From Ricinus communis (lineage: Eukaryota; Streptophyta; Magnoliopsida; Malpighiales; Euphorbiaceae), in the NCBI RefSeq assembly GCF_019578655.1, contig NC_063259.1, positions 14,722,489 through 14,786,488 on the forward strand: a DNA stretch of 64,000 bases. Direction: 5' to 3'. This document shows, piece by piece, positions 47,110 to 58,440 of the stretch (positions are counted from its first letter, which is position 1; each line of letters begins with the position of its first letter). Below the pieces are notes generated by a model. That model was not told the origin of the DNA and ran no database searches. It saw only the letters and a list, made by a program, of their open reading frames with translations. A program made the translations under genes and the position numbers.

Positions 47110-47885
47110 TGTAAAATATGCAGAATAATTCTCATATATATTTCAATGATAATGATATATATACAAGATACAAGTAACATATATAGGAAATATATAGCTG
47201 TTTATATATTCCTAAATTAAGGGAAATTATACTGGAATTATACAAAATAGAAAGAACCAAAGCCCAATTTTGCCAACTCTCTCCCTCAGGTTGGGGTTGG
47301 GGCATAGATATCACATAAGCCCAAAAACAGTGTCCAGCATGAGTGATAATGTCAACCAGTTGTTTTGAACTCCTAGTACAAGGGAATTCTATTATGCCAG
47401 AATCAAAATTATGTTTAATGCTGTCAAGTTCAACATGCTTAGTTTGATTATATTGTACTGGATTATTAGCAATCTCAAAAGTTGCCATATTATCACAAAA
47501 CAGCACCATAGGTTTTGTTGGACCAAACCCAAGTTCCTATAAAGAACTTTCAGCCAAGAAAGTTCTATGATTGCATGATGCATAACACGAAATCACATTT
47601 CGTATTTTACTTTTCCGAGTAACCGAGTTCCTCCAACAAACAAGTATTTTGAAGTAGATGTTTTATTCATTCTACTACTAGCAAAACCAAAATCTGTATA
47701 ACCCATGACATTAAAAAATGTCCATGTTTGGAGAACAAAACATTGCTTGGAACTGATTCTAAATAAGGCAAAATATGGCGACTGTGCATAAATTGGCTCA
47801 CAACACTGATTGCATGTGCCAAATCTGGTGTAGTGTGAGTTAAATAGATCAACTTCCCTACTACCTATTGATATTTCTCCTTATT
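47110..47885 (-). pseudogene. Ty1-copia 3' relic: end of RT/RNase H plus 3' LTR
   Basis: On the minus strand 47850-47790 gives LTHTTPDLAHAISVVSQFMHS, the copia RT/RNase H junction motif. Further down come ELSWLKVLYR, then LFCDNMATFEIANNPV and TKHVELD, typical of copia RNase H, in shifted frames. After the coding end, TGAGGGAGAG at about 47289-47280 is a polypurine tract. The sequence beyond it, about 47278 to 47110, ends in TTTTACA and looks like a short LTR of roughly 170 bp. The 5' part of the element is missing and the frames are broken. It lies about 200 bp downstream of the allantoate deiminase transcript and is convergent with it. Confidence 0.85.
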
Positions 47886-49636
47886 TGTTGAAATTTAATC
47901 AGGATAAATAGAGAGATCGGAATATTTCACTTTTTTTTATTTTCATTTTTCAGCACTATTTTTTTTAGATTTTTATTTATTTCTCGAGAAACTAAAAATT
48001 AACTCATTTTTCTTATTTATTCAAATAAAAATTTTAAAAAAACTAAATACTAATTTTTTATTTCTTTATTTTCTTTATATTCACTTAAAAAAAAGAAGAA
48101 TATAAAACGTACTTTTTCATCTCAAAACAATAGCGAGAAGATAATGAGATATTAAATATTTTAAAAAAACAATACCTTTTAAAAGTAAAAGAATTATGAG
48201 TATATTTCTTCTTTGATAAAAAATGCGAAGAAAAATTAAAAAAGAAAGAATAGTTAATCCAACATCTTTTCTTTTTTAGAGCTTAATAAAAGGGGAGAAA
48301 AAAAAGAAAAAGAAAATTGTAAGTATTTAGGAGTAAAGACTTTTAAGTCATTTCATTTATAAACTAAATTAAATTATCAGATTAATATATAAAATTTGTG
48401 AAAGGCATCATATCATAATATATATACAAGTGTGAAAAGAGGGGATGTATAAATTTACTATTAGGACCTTACTAATTCATTAGTTAATTAGCTTAATTGG
48501 TTTTCTACTAGTTTAATTTAATAATATATAATATAATCCATTTAGTACAAGCCTAATTTTAGAAGTTCAACTTTATTAGAATTTTAGATTAAGAACGATT
48601 CTAATGTTACTATATTTTTAATATAATATTAATGAATAAATTAATTTTTTATTATACTATAATTTATAATCCTAAAAATAGTATGTTAATTATATATTTA
48701 ATATAATATCAATATAATAAGTAAAAATTTGAATAATATACTAAAATGACAACAATAATAAATAATTAAATAAATAACATGCATAATTATAATATTAAAT
48801 TAAAAATATATATATTATTTAATTTCTTTCAGTGATAACGAATCAAATAATTAATATTCACGTATAATGCACATAAGTACAAACAAACTAATTATATATA
48901 AGTTACTTAGTTCAAACAATTGATTGAACAAAAGAAATAGTCGAGACATTAAAATAGAAAAAATTAAAACATTTGATTCTTAATTTTTCCTAATATATAT
49001 TATTTTAGTTAGATTTAATAGACATTAATAATCATGTATATAATATTCTAATTTATACGAGTTACTTGCATATTACGCAAAACCTTATGGAATAAGTACG
49101 AATTTAATATTTAATATCCAAATAGGTACAAATACAAATACGAGTAGATATTCATCAGTTAAAGAGTATAAGTATACCACTCCACTACCCATACCCTATT
49201 GATTGCCCAGAGGATATAACTATGATTTTTGGCTCATTTTTCCTGTGACTCGGCCAGTAGATACAAAAGGGCCTTGCATTCTGTCGAGAATCCTATCTTC
49301 TGCCCATGTTATTATGGTCTCAATGCTGTGCAATCCTTTTCTTTCTTCTTCTTCTTCTTCTTCTTGTTTAAAGCTTTTACCGACGCTAGATCTTTATCTA
49401 CCGAGATGCCGTCGCTAAATGCAGTTTTTTTTAGTGATTAGCAGCCTCTAAATAAAATAACATGTATTAACACTTTCTTAGATTTGAATTATAATTTTAT
49501 AGTCTAAGACATGAACGCATATATAAACTGTTTGATTTCTGCTCACTGATATTTGTTAATTATATAGCGTTGGTTTCTAGTGGTAAATTTAGAATTTGAA
49601 TGTAGACACCTTCTTCTTCATAAAAATTTCAAAGAC
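47886..49636. other. AT-rich spacer with a (TTC)n run
   Basis: No gene is supported. 49090-49205 resembles the right terminal region of a hAT-like element (ACCCATACCCTATTGATTGCCC). A TTC repeat lies at 49341-49364 within a short frame of no recognised identity. Confidence 0.55.
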
Positions 49637-49638
49637 TC

Positions 49639-49640
<2 letters not shown>

Positions 49641-49686
<46 letters not shown>
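49641..49686. repeat. (TA)n microsatellite
   Basis: About 22 uninterrupted TA units lie just downstream (minus strand) of the orphan exon described next. Confidence 0.95.
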
Positions 49687-49688
<2 letters not shown>

Positions 49689-49891
49689 AAGCTGAGTAAT
49701 GGAAGTGTATTAAAATGTGACTGAAACCAGTAAAGGAACATGAAAATCAGCAATAACATCATCCGAATCCCAATTATCTTTATGTGGTGTGTATGTGGTG
49801 TGAGCAGCAAGTGACAGATTATATATCTTGTTGCAAAACTGAACCTTTCCTCAAGATCCATCCCTACTTTGAGCAGTGTCTGCATCTGCTA

Positions 49892-50035
49892 CTAACGACA
49901 ACTACAAAGCCTTGATATGGGCATTGAGTTGCATTTCTCCAAGGGTTGCCAATAGTCTTTTGCAGGCTTGAACAAAGTGCCATCCACAGAGCACTGCTTG
50001 CTTTTTCTGCACAAGGCATTACGCAATGCTCTAAC
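49892..50035 (-). CDS. Orphan cysteine-rich terminal exon, unknown family
   Basis: On the minus strand an acceptor-like GGGCTATTAG is followed by 48 in-frame codons ending in TAG at 49894-49892. The peptide contains five cysteines in a spaced pattern (ALCRKSKQCSVDGT, LEKCNS, RLCSCR) and a conserved-looking FKPAKDYWQP core. Its base composition is clearly coding-like. I do not recognise the family, and no upstream exon could be identified with confidence in 50.04-51 kb. It may be the last exon of a gene with a distant or diverged upstream exon, a gene remnant, or a captured exon. The neighbours are AT-rich spacers. Confidence 0.5.
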   Translation of the reverse strand, partial: VRALRNALCRKSKQCSVDGTLFKPAKDYWQPLEKCNSMPISRLCSCR

Positions 50036-52735
50036 CTAATAGCCCAATTGAATTACGCTTGTGATATTAATTAGCATAAAACACAAGATCGTACTTGAGA
50101 ACAAAAATGGTGCTTCAAGCCAAATATTCGTGCAGACGGGATGAAAAGATTTATTGAGAAAAAAGAAAAGACAAAATAACTAGGAAGAATCACTTTTATA
50201 TGTGAAACAAAAAGCGTATGGTAATATAATTATTTTAATAATTTATTTCATTGGTCAAACTGTCCTATAATATTTTATTTAAAACAATATATAATATAAT
50301 GATTTAATTAAGTCTAAAATAAAAATTAATTCTGGAAATTGTAAATCCATAAATTAAATGGAGTGAGATAATTATCTGAATTGAGTGGAGTGGATACTAA
50401 AATATATCCTTTGATGATCTGATGAGTTAAGAAACATGGGGAACAAAGATCAATTTGGTTATGAAAAGATGGATCAGTGTCTCTTGGAGTTGGAGCCTTC
50501 AATACTCTTTTTCCATGTCATTCATAGAGTGAGGAAAAGTTAGGCTTTTGCCGCTAGAGGGAAGAAAAAAAAAAGAAAATTAGGTATTTTTTTAGTACAA
50601 GTATAAAAAGGATATTAATTTCATTATTTCCTTTCTTTCTTTGAATCTTGTTCTTCTTTTATCCGGCGGACGATTTCAAATAAATAGGTTTGGAAGCTAT
50701 AATTGTAAACTAAGATTGAATTTATAGAAGCATTGGTTTATACATTCTTTTTAGTCTCAACTTTAGAAATCATTTTTTTCACTATATTTTTTCGCAAACC
50801 ACCTAAAATTCTAACTAAAAAGATAAAATGATTTATCGTTTTCTTAATTAAAATAAAGAGCCTTTTAGTATGTAGCTTCTTTCCGGACAAAGAGAGATTT
50901 TGATTATAAATTTTAATAAAAAAAATATTTCACTATTAAAAAATTTAGATTTGTAAAGATTAAGTTACCTTCACTTCGATCGGTCAACATTATTATATTA
51001 CTACTATTTAATAATATGAATTTGGAGATTAATAATTTCTAATTTTATTATTTAATTATTAAATCTTAATTTAAAAAAATTATTGATTTAATAATATCGA
51101 TTTAACGATTAAATAATGATGTTTTGAGTTATTAAGCCTAAAAAAATTGAGCTCAAATAAACTTAAATTTAAGTCTAAAATTTCTCTTATTATATTACTT
51201 TGAATACATCGATTTATCTTTGAAAGTGGACGCAAAGTTAAAAGTTGACCAATTTTAAAAGAGAAAAAAAAAGAAAAAAGAAACTCAAGAATAATGTTTG
51301 TGAAACATGTGTCTATTATCATTATCTTATCTAATAAATATTGAAAAACAAGACCAAATTGAATTCAAACATAACTCCAACTCATGGATACGGACAATGG
51401 CATGAGATGGGAAAAAGTGTGGACCTTACACACACATGACACTCCAAAACAAGAGACCAATAAAAGTCAAATGGGTCAATATATTGGAGTTCAAGTCAAT
51501 TGAGGTCTTATATAAATATATATATTTAGAACTAATTAATATCAAAAAATTCAACTACAAATACTATTAGTATTTGTTTTAGAGAAAGAAAAATTAAGAA
51601 AATTTCCTGATTATATTTTTAAAATATGACCAGTGGAGGATATATAATTTAATTTTTTTTATATTATCTAATAATATTGGTAGAAATTTCACTGTTTTTA
51701 TGGTGAAAAATTTGTCACTCATTTAATACAGACGACCGTGAAATCTCCAATTAATTAATAAAAGGATGAAAAAAAAAAATATATCAAATCTTTTTCTTCT
51801 TTTTTTTGATGTCATTTCTTGTTGTTTGAAAATATTTGAAGAAAAATATTTATTTTTATTATTTAATTATTCTTCACCCATTTAAAATGAAAAGAATTCC
51901 TTGAGGATAAGAGAATAAAAATACACTCCTATTTTCTTTTTTGTCTATTTCCTATAATTTCCCTGTCTCTTTCCAAACAAGAGTTAATGTTCAACATTAA
52001 ATTAAAAGGCACAATTACTTCAAAAAAAATTGCTTTATCCCATATTCCTGAAGATAAAGACTTTTGTTTGTAGTTTATAACTAAAACCCTTTTAGGTTCG
52101 GCTTCTTATTTGCTGGATTAACTAAAATACTTCTGCTGCTGCTTGTTGAATTCCGGAAGGTTACTGATGTTAATTTCTTTAACTAACATTTTCAAGATTT
52201 TACAGTCATTTGCAATTTTAAAATGAAGTAACTAGAAATTAGTTATAGATATTGATATTTATATTAACTAATAAATAGTATTTTAGACATTTAAATCATT
52301 AAATTAATAATAAATAAAAAATAATTTAAATTTTGAACGGACTAAAAAAATTTACTAGAAAGAGTAATTTGTGTTGATTTACAAGCTAACGAGTTACAAC
52401 CTAAAGTCGGTAGTGTTTTCTCGGTATCTCGTACTCAAACCCTTACAAATAAATCATATAATTAAGGAGAATTTAAAGAGAATTGAGTGGGAATAAGTTG
52501 GAGCTCAATGTTAGTTGTTCATACTAAAGAGGATGATAGATAAGCGTAGGAGGTGCATTTAGTGTATTTTTCTCATTTAAGTAAACTTTACAGATGCTTC
52601 AGACACAGGCTTGTCTGGCTTTTGCATGACTCTTATCTTTCAAACAGCTAGCTTTTTGTTGTGCAATTTGTCTGTCGAACTCGACAAATGGTGGTGCATC
52701 TTCAGGCATGGCTACACTTTTATGCCGTGTTTGAA
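50036..52735. other. AT-rich spacer
   Basis: No gene is certain. A 36-codon minus-strand frame starting ATG near 52703 (MPEDAPPFVEFDRQ...) is open and balanced in composition, but nothing supports its expression. A diverged dispersed repeat lies at 50930-51160. Confidence 0.5.
50930..51160. repeat. Diverged dispersed repeat, copy 1
   Basis: It shares order and wording with 54335-54540: TTTGTAA(A/G)GATT(A/T)AGT, a (TTATTA)-rich middle, TAATTT(C/A)TAATTTTATT, and AAATAATGA(T/C)(G/A)TTTTGAGTT(A/G)TTAAGC. Both copies are non-coding and lie in the same orientation. Confidence 0.6.
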
Positions 52736-53265
52736 TGAAACGAGCCGAGCAGAGGTGAATTTTGACAAACTTGAATTTGATTCATTACTGTTTTGCATAG
52801 ATTCGAACCGAGTTTGAATTTAATAGTAGCGAATTTGAGTTGGACTCAAACCTATTTCGAGCTTGTTTATTTTCTTATATTTAACTTGAGTTTTGAATTT
52901 TTTTGATTTATTTATATATAATTTATACATTCATTAAATTGATTAATATTAAATATTTAATGGTTTATATACAAGTTAATTATAAAATATAACAAAAAAT
53001 AAAATAATTTTATACATTAGTTTACGTAAATTGATAAAAAGATATATATGTACATGTAAAATAAAGTGCTTACAAGTATAAAAGATATATTTTACATCAT
53101 TTATGAGTTTATTAATAAGTCCATTAATAAATTAGCTTATAAATAAATTCGCGAGTTATTAACGAGCGGACTTGTAAGTTAATAAGTTTAAATTTACTTT
53201 GTTAACACTAACGAGTCTTTTGACAAGTTCAAATGTATTTTTATCAAATAAAACTCCGAACAGGT
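52736..53265. mobile_element. Possible short hAT-like non-autonomous element
   Basis: ACGAGCCGAGCAG near 52739, GATTCGAACCGAGTTTGAA near 52800 and TTCGAGCTTG near 52856 resemble the left terminal region of the 13.75-kb element. TCGCGAGTTATTAACGAGC and TAACGAGTC occur at the right (53150-53220). No transposase is present and ends are not precisely defined. Confidence 0.4.
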
Positions 53266-54964
53266 TACGGGAGGCTTGATCGATTGTATTGGATGCAAGG
53301 GTGTGGTTCTTTGAGAGTTGAGATATGGTCATGGCTGCTTGAACATGGGCGTGTCTTTAACCATATGTCTCAGGCCATGTCAAATTCAGTGACATCGATC
53401 TGTCCCTTTTGGCTCTTCTTGTGAATTGCTTGGTTCTGACATTTAGAGCAGCAAGGCCATATCTGGGTTTTCTTAAAATATATATCTTAACTAACACGTG
53501 CCCGATTTGATTTTTTTTTTTTATTAAAATCTTTTTATATGAACAGTTAAAAGAGTTTTATTAGAATGGATTCAGTGTTTATGATCATCAAAGTAAATTC
53601 ATGAAACGTGAAGCAATCTCAAATGAAATAATCTAATTAGATTAAGTAATTAAATCAAATGAAATTTAAAAGGCTTTTATAATTTCATATATTATTTAAT
53701 TTCATTTAAAAACTTTCATTTAGACACTACAATATAATATTTAAAAGTGTATAAAAAAAGAAAATCTTATTAAACTATATATCGATGTTTTAATAAAAAT
53801 ATTCGTCAGCGTCAAAAATTCCAGACTTAACAGGAAAAATGCATTGAAAAAGAACAACTTTTAGCAGCTCTAATTAATTTTATTTTTGAAAAGAGAAATC
53901 TTAAGATCAAACAAAAGAATTATAAAGATAAAATGAAATTAAAATCTGATCTCCTCTATTGTTGGAGTGCACCATCCGATCAAAAAGTGAATATATTGGT
54001 GCTTGTCAATTATGAAAACAGTGTTAGAAAGAGATTAGTGGGTTGTCAACTTGATAAAAGAAAATAGTCAATTTGAAAGCATTGAAGTAAAGACTTCTTT
54101 CCCAACCCTAAGCCAATCAGCTTGATATTTGGATCACTTTTAGTCATAATTTCCATGCTATCTCCGTCGACTAGTTCATGTTCATCCTCTGTTTACCTAG
54201 GATTCAACTTTGCTTTAATATGGAACCACGATAAGAAATTAAATCAAACTTCAATAAATTGCCAAACTGACTTTGTTGTTCTCCTCTATTTACAAAGAAA
54301 GATATGTGATAATAAATTGTGATAAAAAAATATATTTTACTGTTAAAAAAATTCAATTTGTAAGGATTTAGTCATTTTCATTCTGATTAGTTATTATTAT
54401 ACATATTGCTCGTATTTATAAGAGTTTAATAACTCTTAATTTTATTGTTTGATAGTCAAATAGCGGTTTAAGAAATCACTGATATGATGAGATCAATTTG
54501 AGAGCTAAATAATGACATTTTGAGTTGTTAAGCTCTAAACGTATATCATAAAACATGAATAATATGATAATAATAATTAATCGGAGTGATAATTGTTGAA
54601 TCTTTGCAGATCAATTTAAGATTCATTACTAAATCGATAAAATCTATTGCTAAATTTCAATAGCTACAAATTTATGATGGTTTTTATTTTAAATTATATT
54701 ATATTAAAGTAATTAAATTGTTTTAAAATTATTTAATCCCTCAGTATGTCCATTAATTGATCGATGCAGATCTGTTGCTAAATTAATTAAATTATTTTAA
54801 TGTTATTTAATCCCTCGGTAAAGTTTAATTTTTAAGAAAATAATTTTAATTTAAATTAATTGACTAATTCTCATTTTAATGTCTAATTATTTTTCTTTTA
54901 TAATTTAATTGTCGAATTTTAAAATTTAATGTCTAAAAATTTCCCTCAAACACTAATGATAATA
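53266..54964. other. Spacer with a diverged repeat copy
   Basis: 53266-53460 is less AT-rich and holds a 63-codon frame with no recognised identity. 54335-54540 is the second copy of the dispersed repeat at 50930-51160. The rest is featureless. Confidence 0.5.
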
Positions 54965-54969
54965 GAAAA

Positions 54970-57884
54970 TGTAACACCCGGAATTTTTTTTTTTTTATAT
55001 ATTTAATAATGAGTTTTTATTTAAGTTAATTTTAGCTTCATTATTATTGGGTTTAATTTGAAATGATTTAATGAAAAATTTAATATTAATCAAATAAATG
55101 AGTTATTTTCTATACCCAATTAGTTTGAAATTTTAAGAAATTATTCAAGTAAATTATTTGAGAAATGATTATATTTTGGTTATTCAAATTTTCCCAAATG
55201 CACATTTATATAAGTAAAATTATATATTGAAAAATTTTGGAAGAAATTATAAAGGGTGTTTTAATAAAAGAATTTTGGGAAAATTGGTATTATAATTGAT
55301 TAGCAGTATTAAATTTTAAGTTGGAAATTGATTATTTAATTTAATTATGTGTTAGGACTAAATTGGAAATTTATTTTGGAATAAGGATTGAAAGTATAAT
55401 GTTATTTTTATGGGGTTTTAATGGAAATTTGTGAGCTTGGTATTTTTGTAAATAAATATGTCGGTCAGGGGTATTTTTGTAATTGTGTATTTTCAATAAT
55501 TCGGATTTGGCCCAAATTAAATAGCTAGGGGCTTAATTGAAAGGCTAAAAAGAAGTTTGGGGGTCAAATTGGAATTATGCAGGATGAAATTGTAAGTAAT
55601 TAAGAAAGTTGAGGGACCAAATTGTAATAAGGAAAAGTTCAGGGGTCAAATGTCGATATTGAAGGGAAAGAAATCGGGGAGAGAGAAAGTAGATCGGGAG
55701 AGAGAGAGAGGGCGATGGTCAAGAAGAAGGGAGGAAGGCGGCGGCTGGCGTGGGCCGACGGAGGCGGCGTCTTGGCTGGCGGCCAGGCAGCCATGGCGGA
55801 AGAGCGGCGGCGGCTTCAGCGTGTTCCGCCATTTTGGCGTTGTTGGCGGTCAGTCGGGTGGCGATCGGCTCTCTACGGCGAGAGCTTTCTTTTAAGCGGC
55901 CTGTGGTGGCCGGGAGACGGAAGATCCGGTGGAGAGAGAAAATGGTGGCAGGCGTTTTTAGCTTTTCCGGCGAGATCCGTACGGAGGATGGACGATCGGA
56001 GGATGTATCCCGACTCTCACCAAGCTTCGCGATGGCACCGGGTTTCGTGGCGATCGGGTTTCGTTTGTGAATCGACGGTCGAGATCGTCCGCAAATCTCT
56101 CCGAATGATCGGGTGTCAGATCGGAAAATCGAAAGCGGGGATCGTCATCAGCGCGTCGTTGTGAGTCCGATGGTGTGTTCGGATCGTCGATCGGACTCCC
56201 AAGTAGTCGACCGAGCGACCGAGCGTCTCGGTAATTTTCTTTGGCCCGTTAATTTTAGAAATTCTTGGTTTAATTGTGTCTATTGGGTTATATTGAGTAT
56301 TTGATGATTTTGTGAGTCAAAAATAATTGTCTGTCAATTTGCCTGCCTCGTATTTTGTGCTGTGTGGCGGAGTTGGGAAATAGTGAAGTTTGGGGACCCG
56401 ACTCCTATTGTTTAAATTGTTGGTTATTTGAAGTATTTTTCTGGCAGGTCCTGGACCCGTTTTTACGGGGGGTAATGTTCGTGTTGTAGGGGAGGTTCTG
56501 CCGGATGTTCGGTAGAATTCTCCCGAGTCGAGATGCAGGAGTCTAGACCTAGGATTAATGATCGATTATCTCAGCGTATTGATAAATTATTTTCCGTGAT
56601 TAGATGATCTGTCTGTTCGGCTCGCTCCAACCGAGGCACCGGAGCAGAGCTAGGAGGTCGCCCAATCCTGTGAGTTAAAGTCATTTAATCTTTGCGCTAT
56701 TGCTAGTCTGATTTTAATATGCTATTTAGAATTTTTGCTTAATATGATTATTAGTATCGCAAAATAAATGATTTCACTTGATTATTAATATTTGAAATAA
56801 TATAAATATTATTATTAGTATGTTATAATAAGACAAACGTTATTATTTTTTTTCCCTCACAAATTGTACGTCGTTTTATCTTAAATCTTTAATCTTTATT
56901 TCGATATGTGTTGGATGAGTTCATCAGATAATGATATTTATTATATGTGATGATTGCGAATTGGGAAACGTGGCTTGTAGAACATGCCGCCTGATGGGTT
57001 ACATCGGACGCGTCTTGCCGGTAATGATCATGGATATAAGGTTATTATGGATTTGTCTGCCCTGATCGAGCTTGCTCTCTGGGCCGAGTTCAGTTGATTG
57101 CCGGAGTTAAGGTCCCTGATCGAGCGATGCTCTCTGGGCGCCGGCTTATTTGGAATTCAAGTGTTCAGGCTGGAGGTAAGGACCCTGATCGAGCTTGCTC
57201 TCTGGGCGCCAGACCTGTTGGATTAAGAGAGCCGAAAGGCTACTAGAATTTGGGGTTTAGGGTTCTACCGAGCCACTCGTCCCGTAAAAAGTAAAAATAT
57301 ATTTTTATTTATTCATTTATTTATTTATTATGGTATGATTATAATATGGATTGTATTTACGTGCATGGTTGATATTTTGATTCGAATGATTAATATTTTA
57401 TGTGAAGGATATAGTAGGGTATGATTATAGTATGGTTTGATATACTGATTTGAATAATCTATGTTTTCTGAGAAGAATGCAATAGTCCCCAGATTATTTG
57501 ATTTTAACTCACTCGAGACCGATCTCATTTTTTATTTTTGATTTGGTATTAGTTCTCCGACTCTTATTCAAGAACCGACTCCTTCATCATCGGGTGACGT
57601 ATCTGATTTGGTATGTAAATTGGTAAATCTTAGATTCTCCACAGTAGTAATAGTAGATGTATCAGTTGTAAATTTTTCTGAGCTTCGGGTCTCGCCTAGT
57701 TTTTCTGGCAGACCGAAGTATTTATGTAGAATGCAGCTATTAAGATGATTTGTGGTTTTAATAATATTAATTTGAGATGAGATTTGTTTAAATCAGTGAG
57801 TGTCAGGCTTACTACGGGTTTCGGTGGCCTTAAGCCTACCCATTCCCTAGTGCCGGTCACGGGCCCACGGGTGGGGTCGTGACA
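54970..57884 (+). mobile_element. Solo LTR (long-LTR family), 2.92 kb
   Basis: Ends TGTAACACCCG and GTCGTGACA, flanked by perfect 5-bp duplications GAAAA (54965-54969 and 57885-57889). It is collinear with 16595-19523 and with the reverse complement of the two LTRs at 31-38 kb. The GC-rich block is at about 55680-56230 and includes the shared reading GTCGATATTGAAGGGAAAG. GATCGAGC...GCTCTCTGGG units lie at 57060-57083, 57114-57139 and 57182-57207. No interior or second LTR is present, so it formed by LTR-LTR recombination. Confidence 0.94.
57060..57207 (+). repeat. Spaced regulatory-looking repeats inside the LTR
   Basis: Three copies of CCTGATCGAGC(TT/GA)GCTCTCTGGGC-type sequence are spaced 54-68 bp apart. 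The GAGC and GCTC arms can pair. Equivalent arrays occur in all four LTRs. Confidence 0.8.
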
Positions 57885-58440
57885 GAAAAGAAGAAGAAAA
57901 AATAAAAGAGAAAGAATGACAGGAGGAAAGATAAATAATTGTGAGAAAAAGAATTAGAGAAAACAAAAACAAAATGAAGAAATAAATGAGAAACAGAAAG
58001 AAACAAAGAGAGGAAGTAACAAAAGAAATGGAAGGGAAAAATATAGAGAAGAAAAAGAGAAAAACATGGTAAAGTAAGGGATAAGAAAAATAACAAAGAA
58101 AAAAATAAAATAAATTAGAAGAAAGAAAAGGAAGGGAGATGAGAGAGAAGAAAAAAGATAAAAGAAGAAAAGAGATTAGAAAGTTAAGAAAGAAATAAAG
58201 AAATAAATGGAAGAAAAGAATGAGAAAAAAAAAAAAAGAAGAAAAGAGAAAAGAATGACAGTGATAAAATGTATTGAGAAAGAGGAAGAAAAAAATTCAT
58301 AGAGATAAGAAATGGAAGGAGGAGAGAAAATAAGTATTTTATAGTGGGTTAGAATTAGTAGTGGAAAATTCCATAGCTAAAGTCAACAAAAAGTGTGGGA
58401 AAAAAAAAAAAAAAGTGAAGGAAATAAAAAAATTTAAATT
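57885..58440. repeat. Purine-rich tract, about 0.5 kb
   Basis: The plus strand is mostly A and G (AAGAAGAAAA, GAGAGAAG, AAAGAGAAAG) with scattered T and few C, starting directly at the right target duplication of the solo LTR. The minus-strand frame of 79 codons is just the pyrimidine complement and is not a gene. Confidence 0.85.

Noticed and set aside
57857..58096. 79-codon hydrophobic minus-strand frame as a membrane protein
   Set aside because: It is the complement of a purine-rich tract, so Phe/Leu/Ser codons arise by composition alone.
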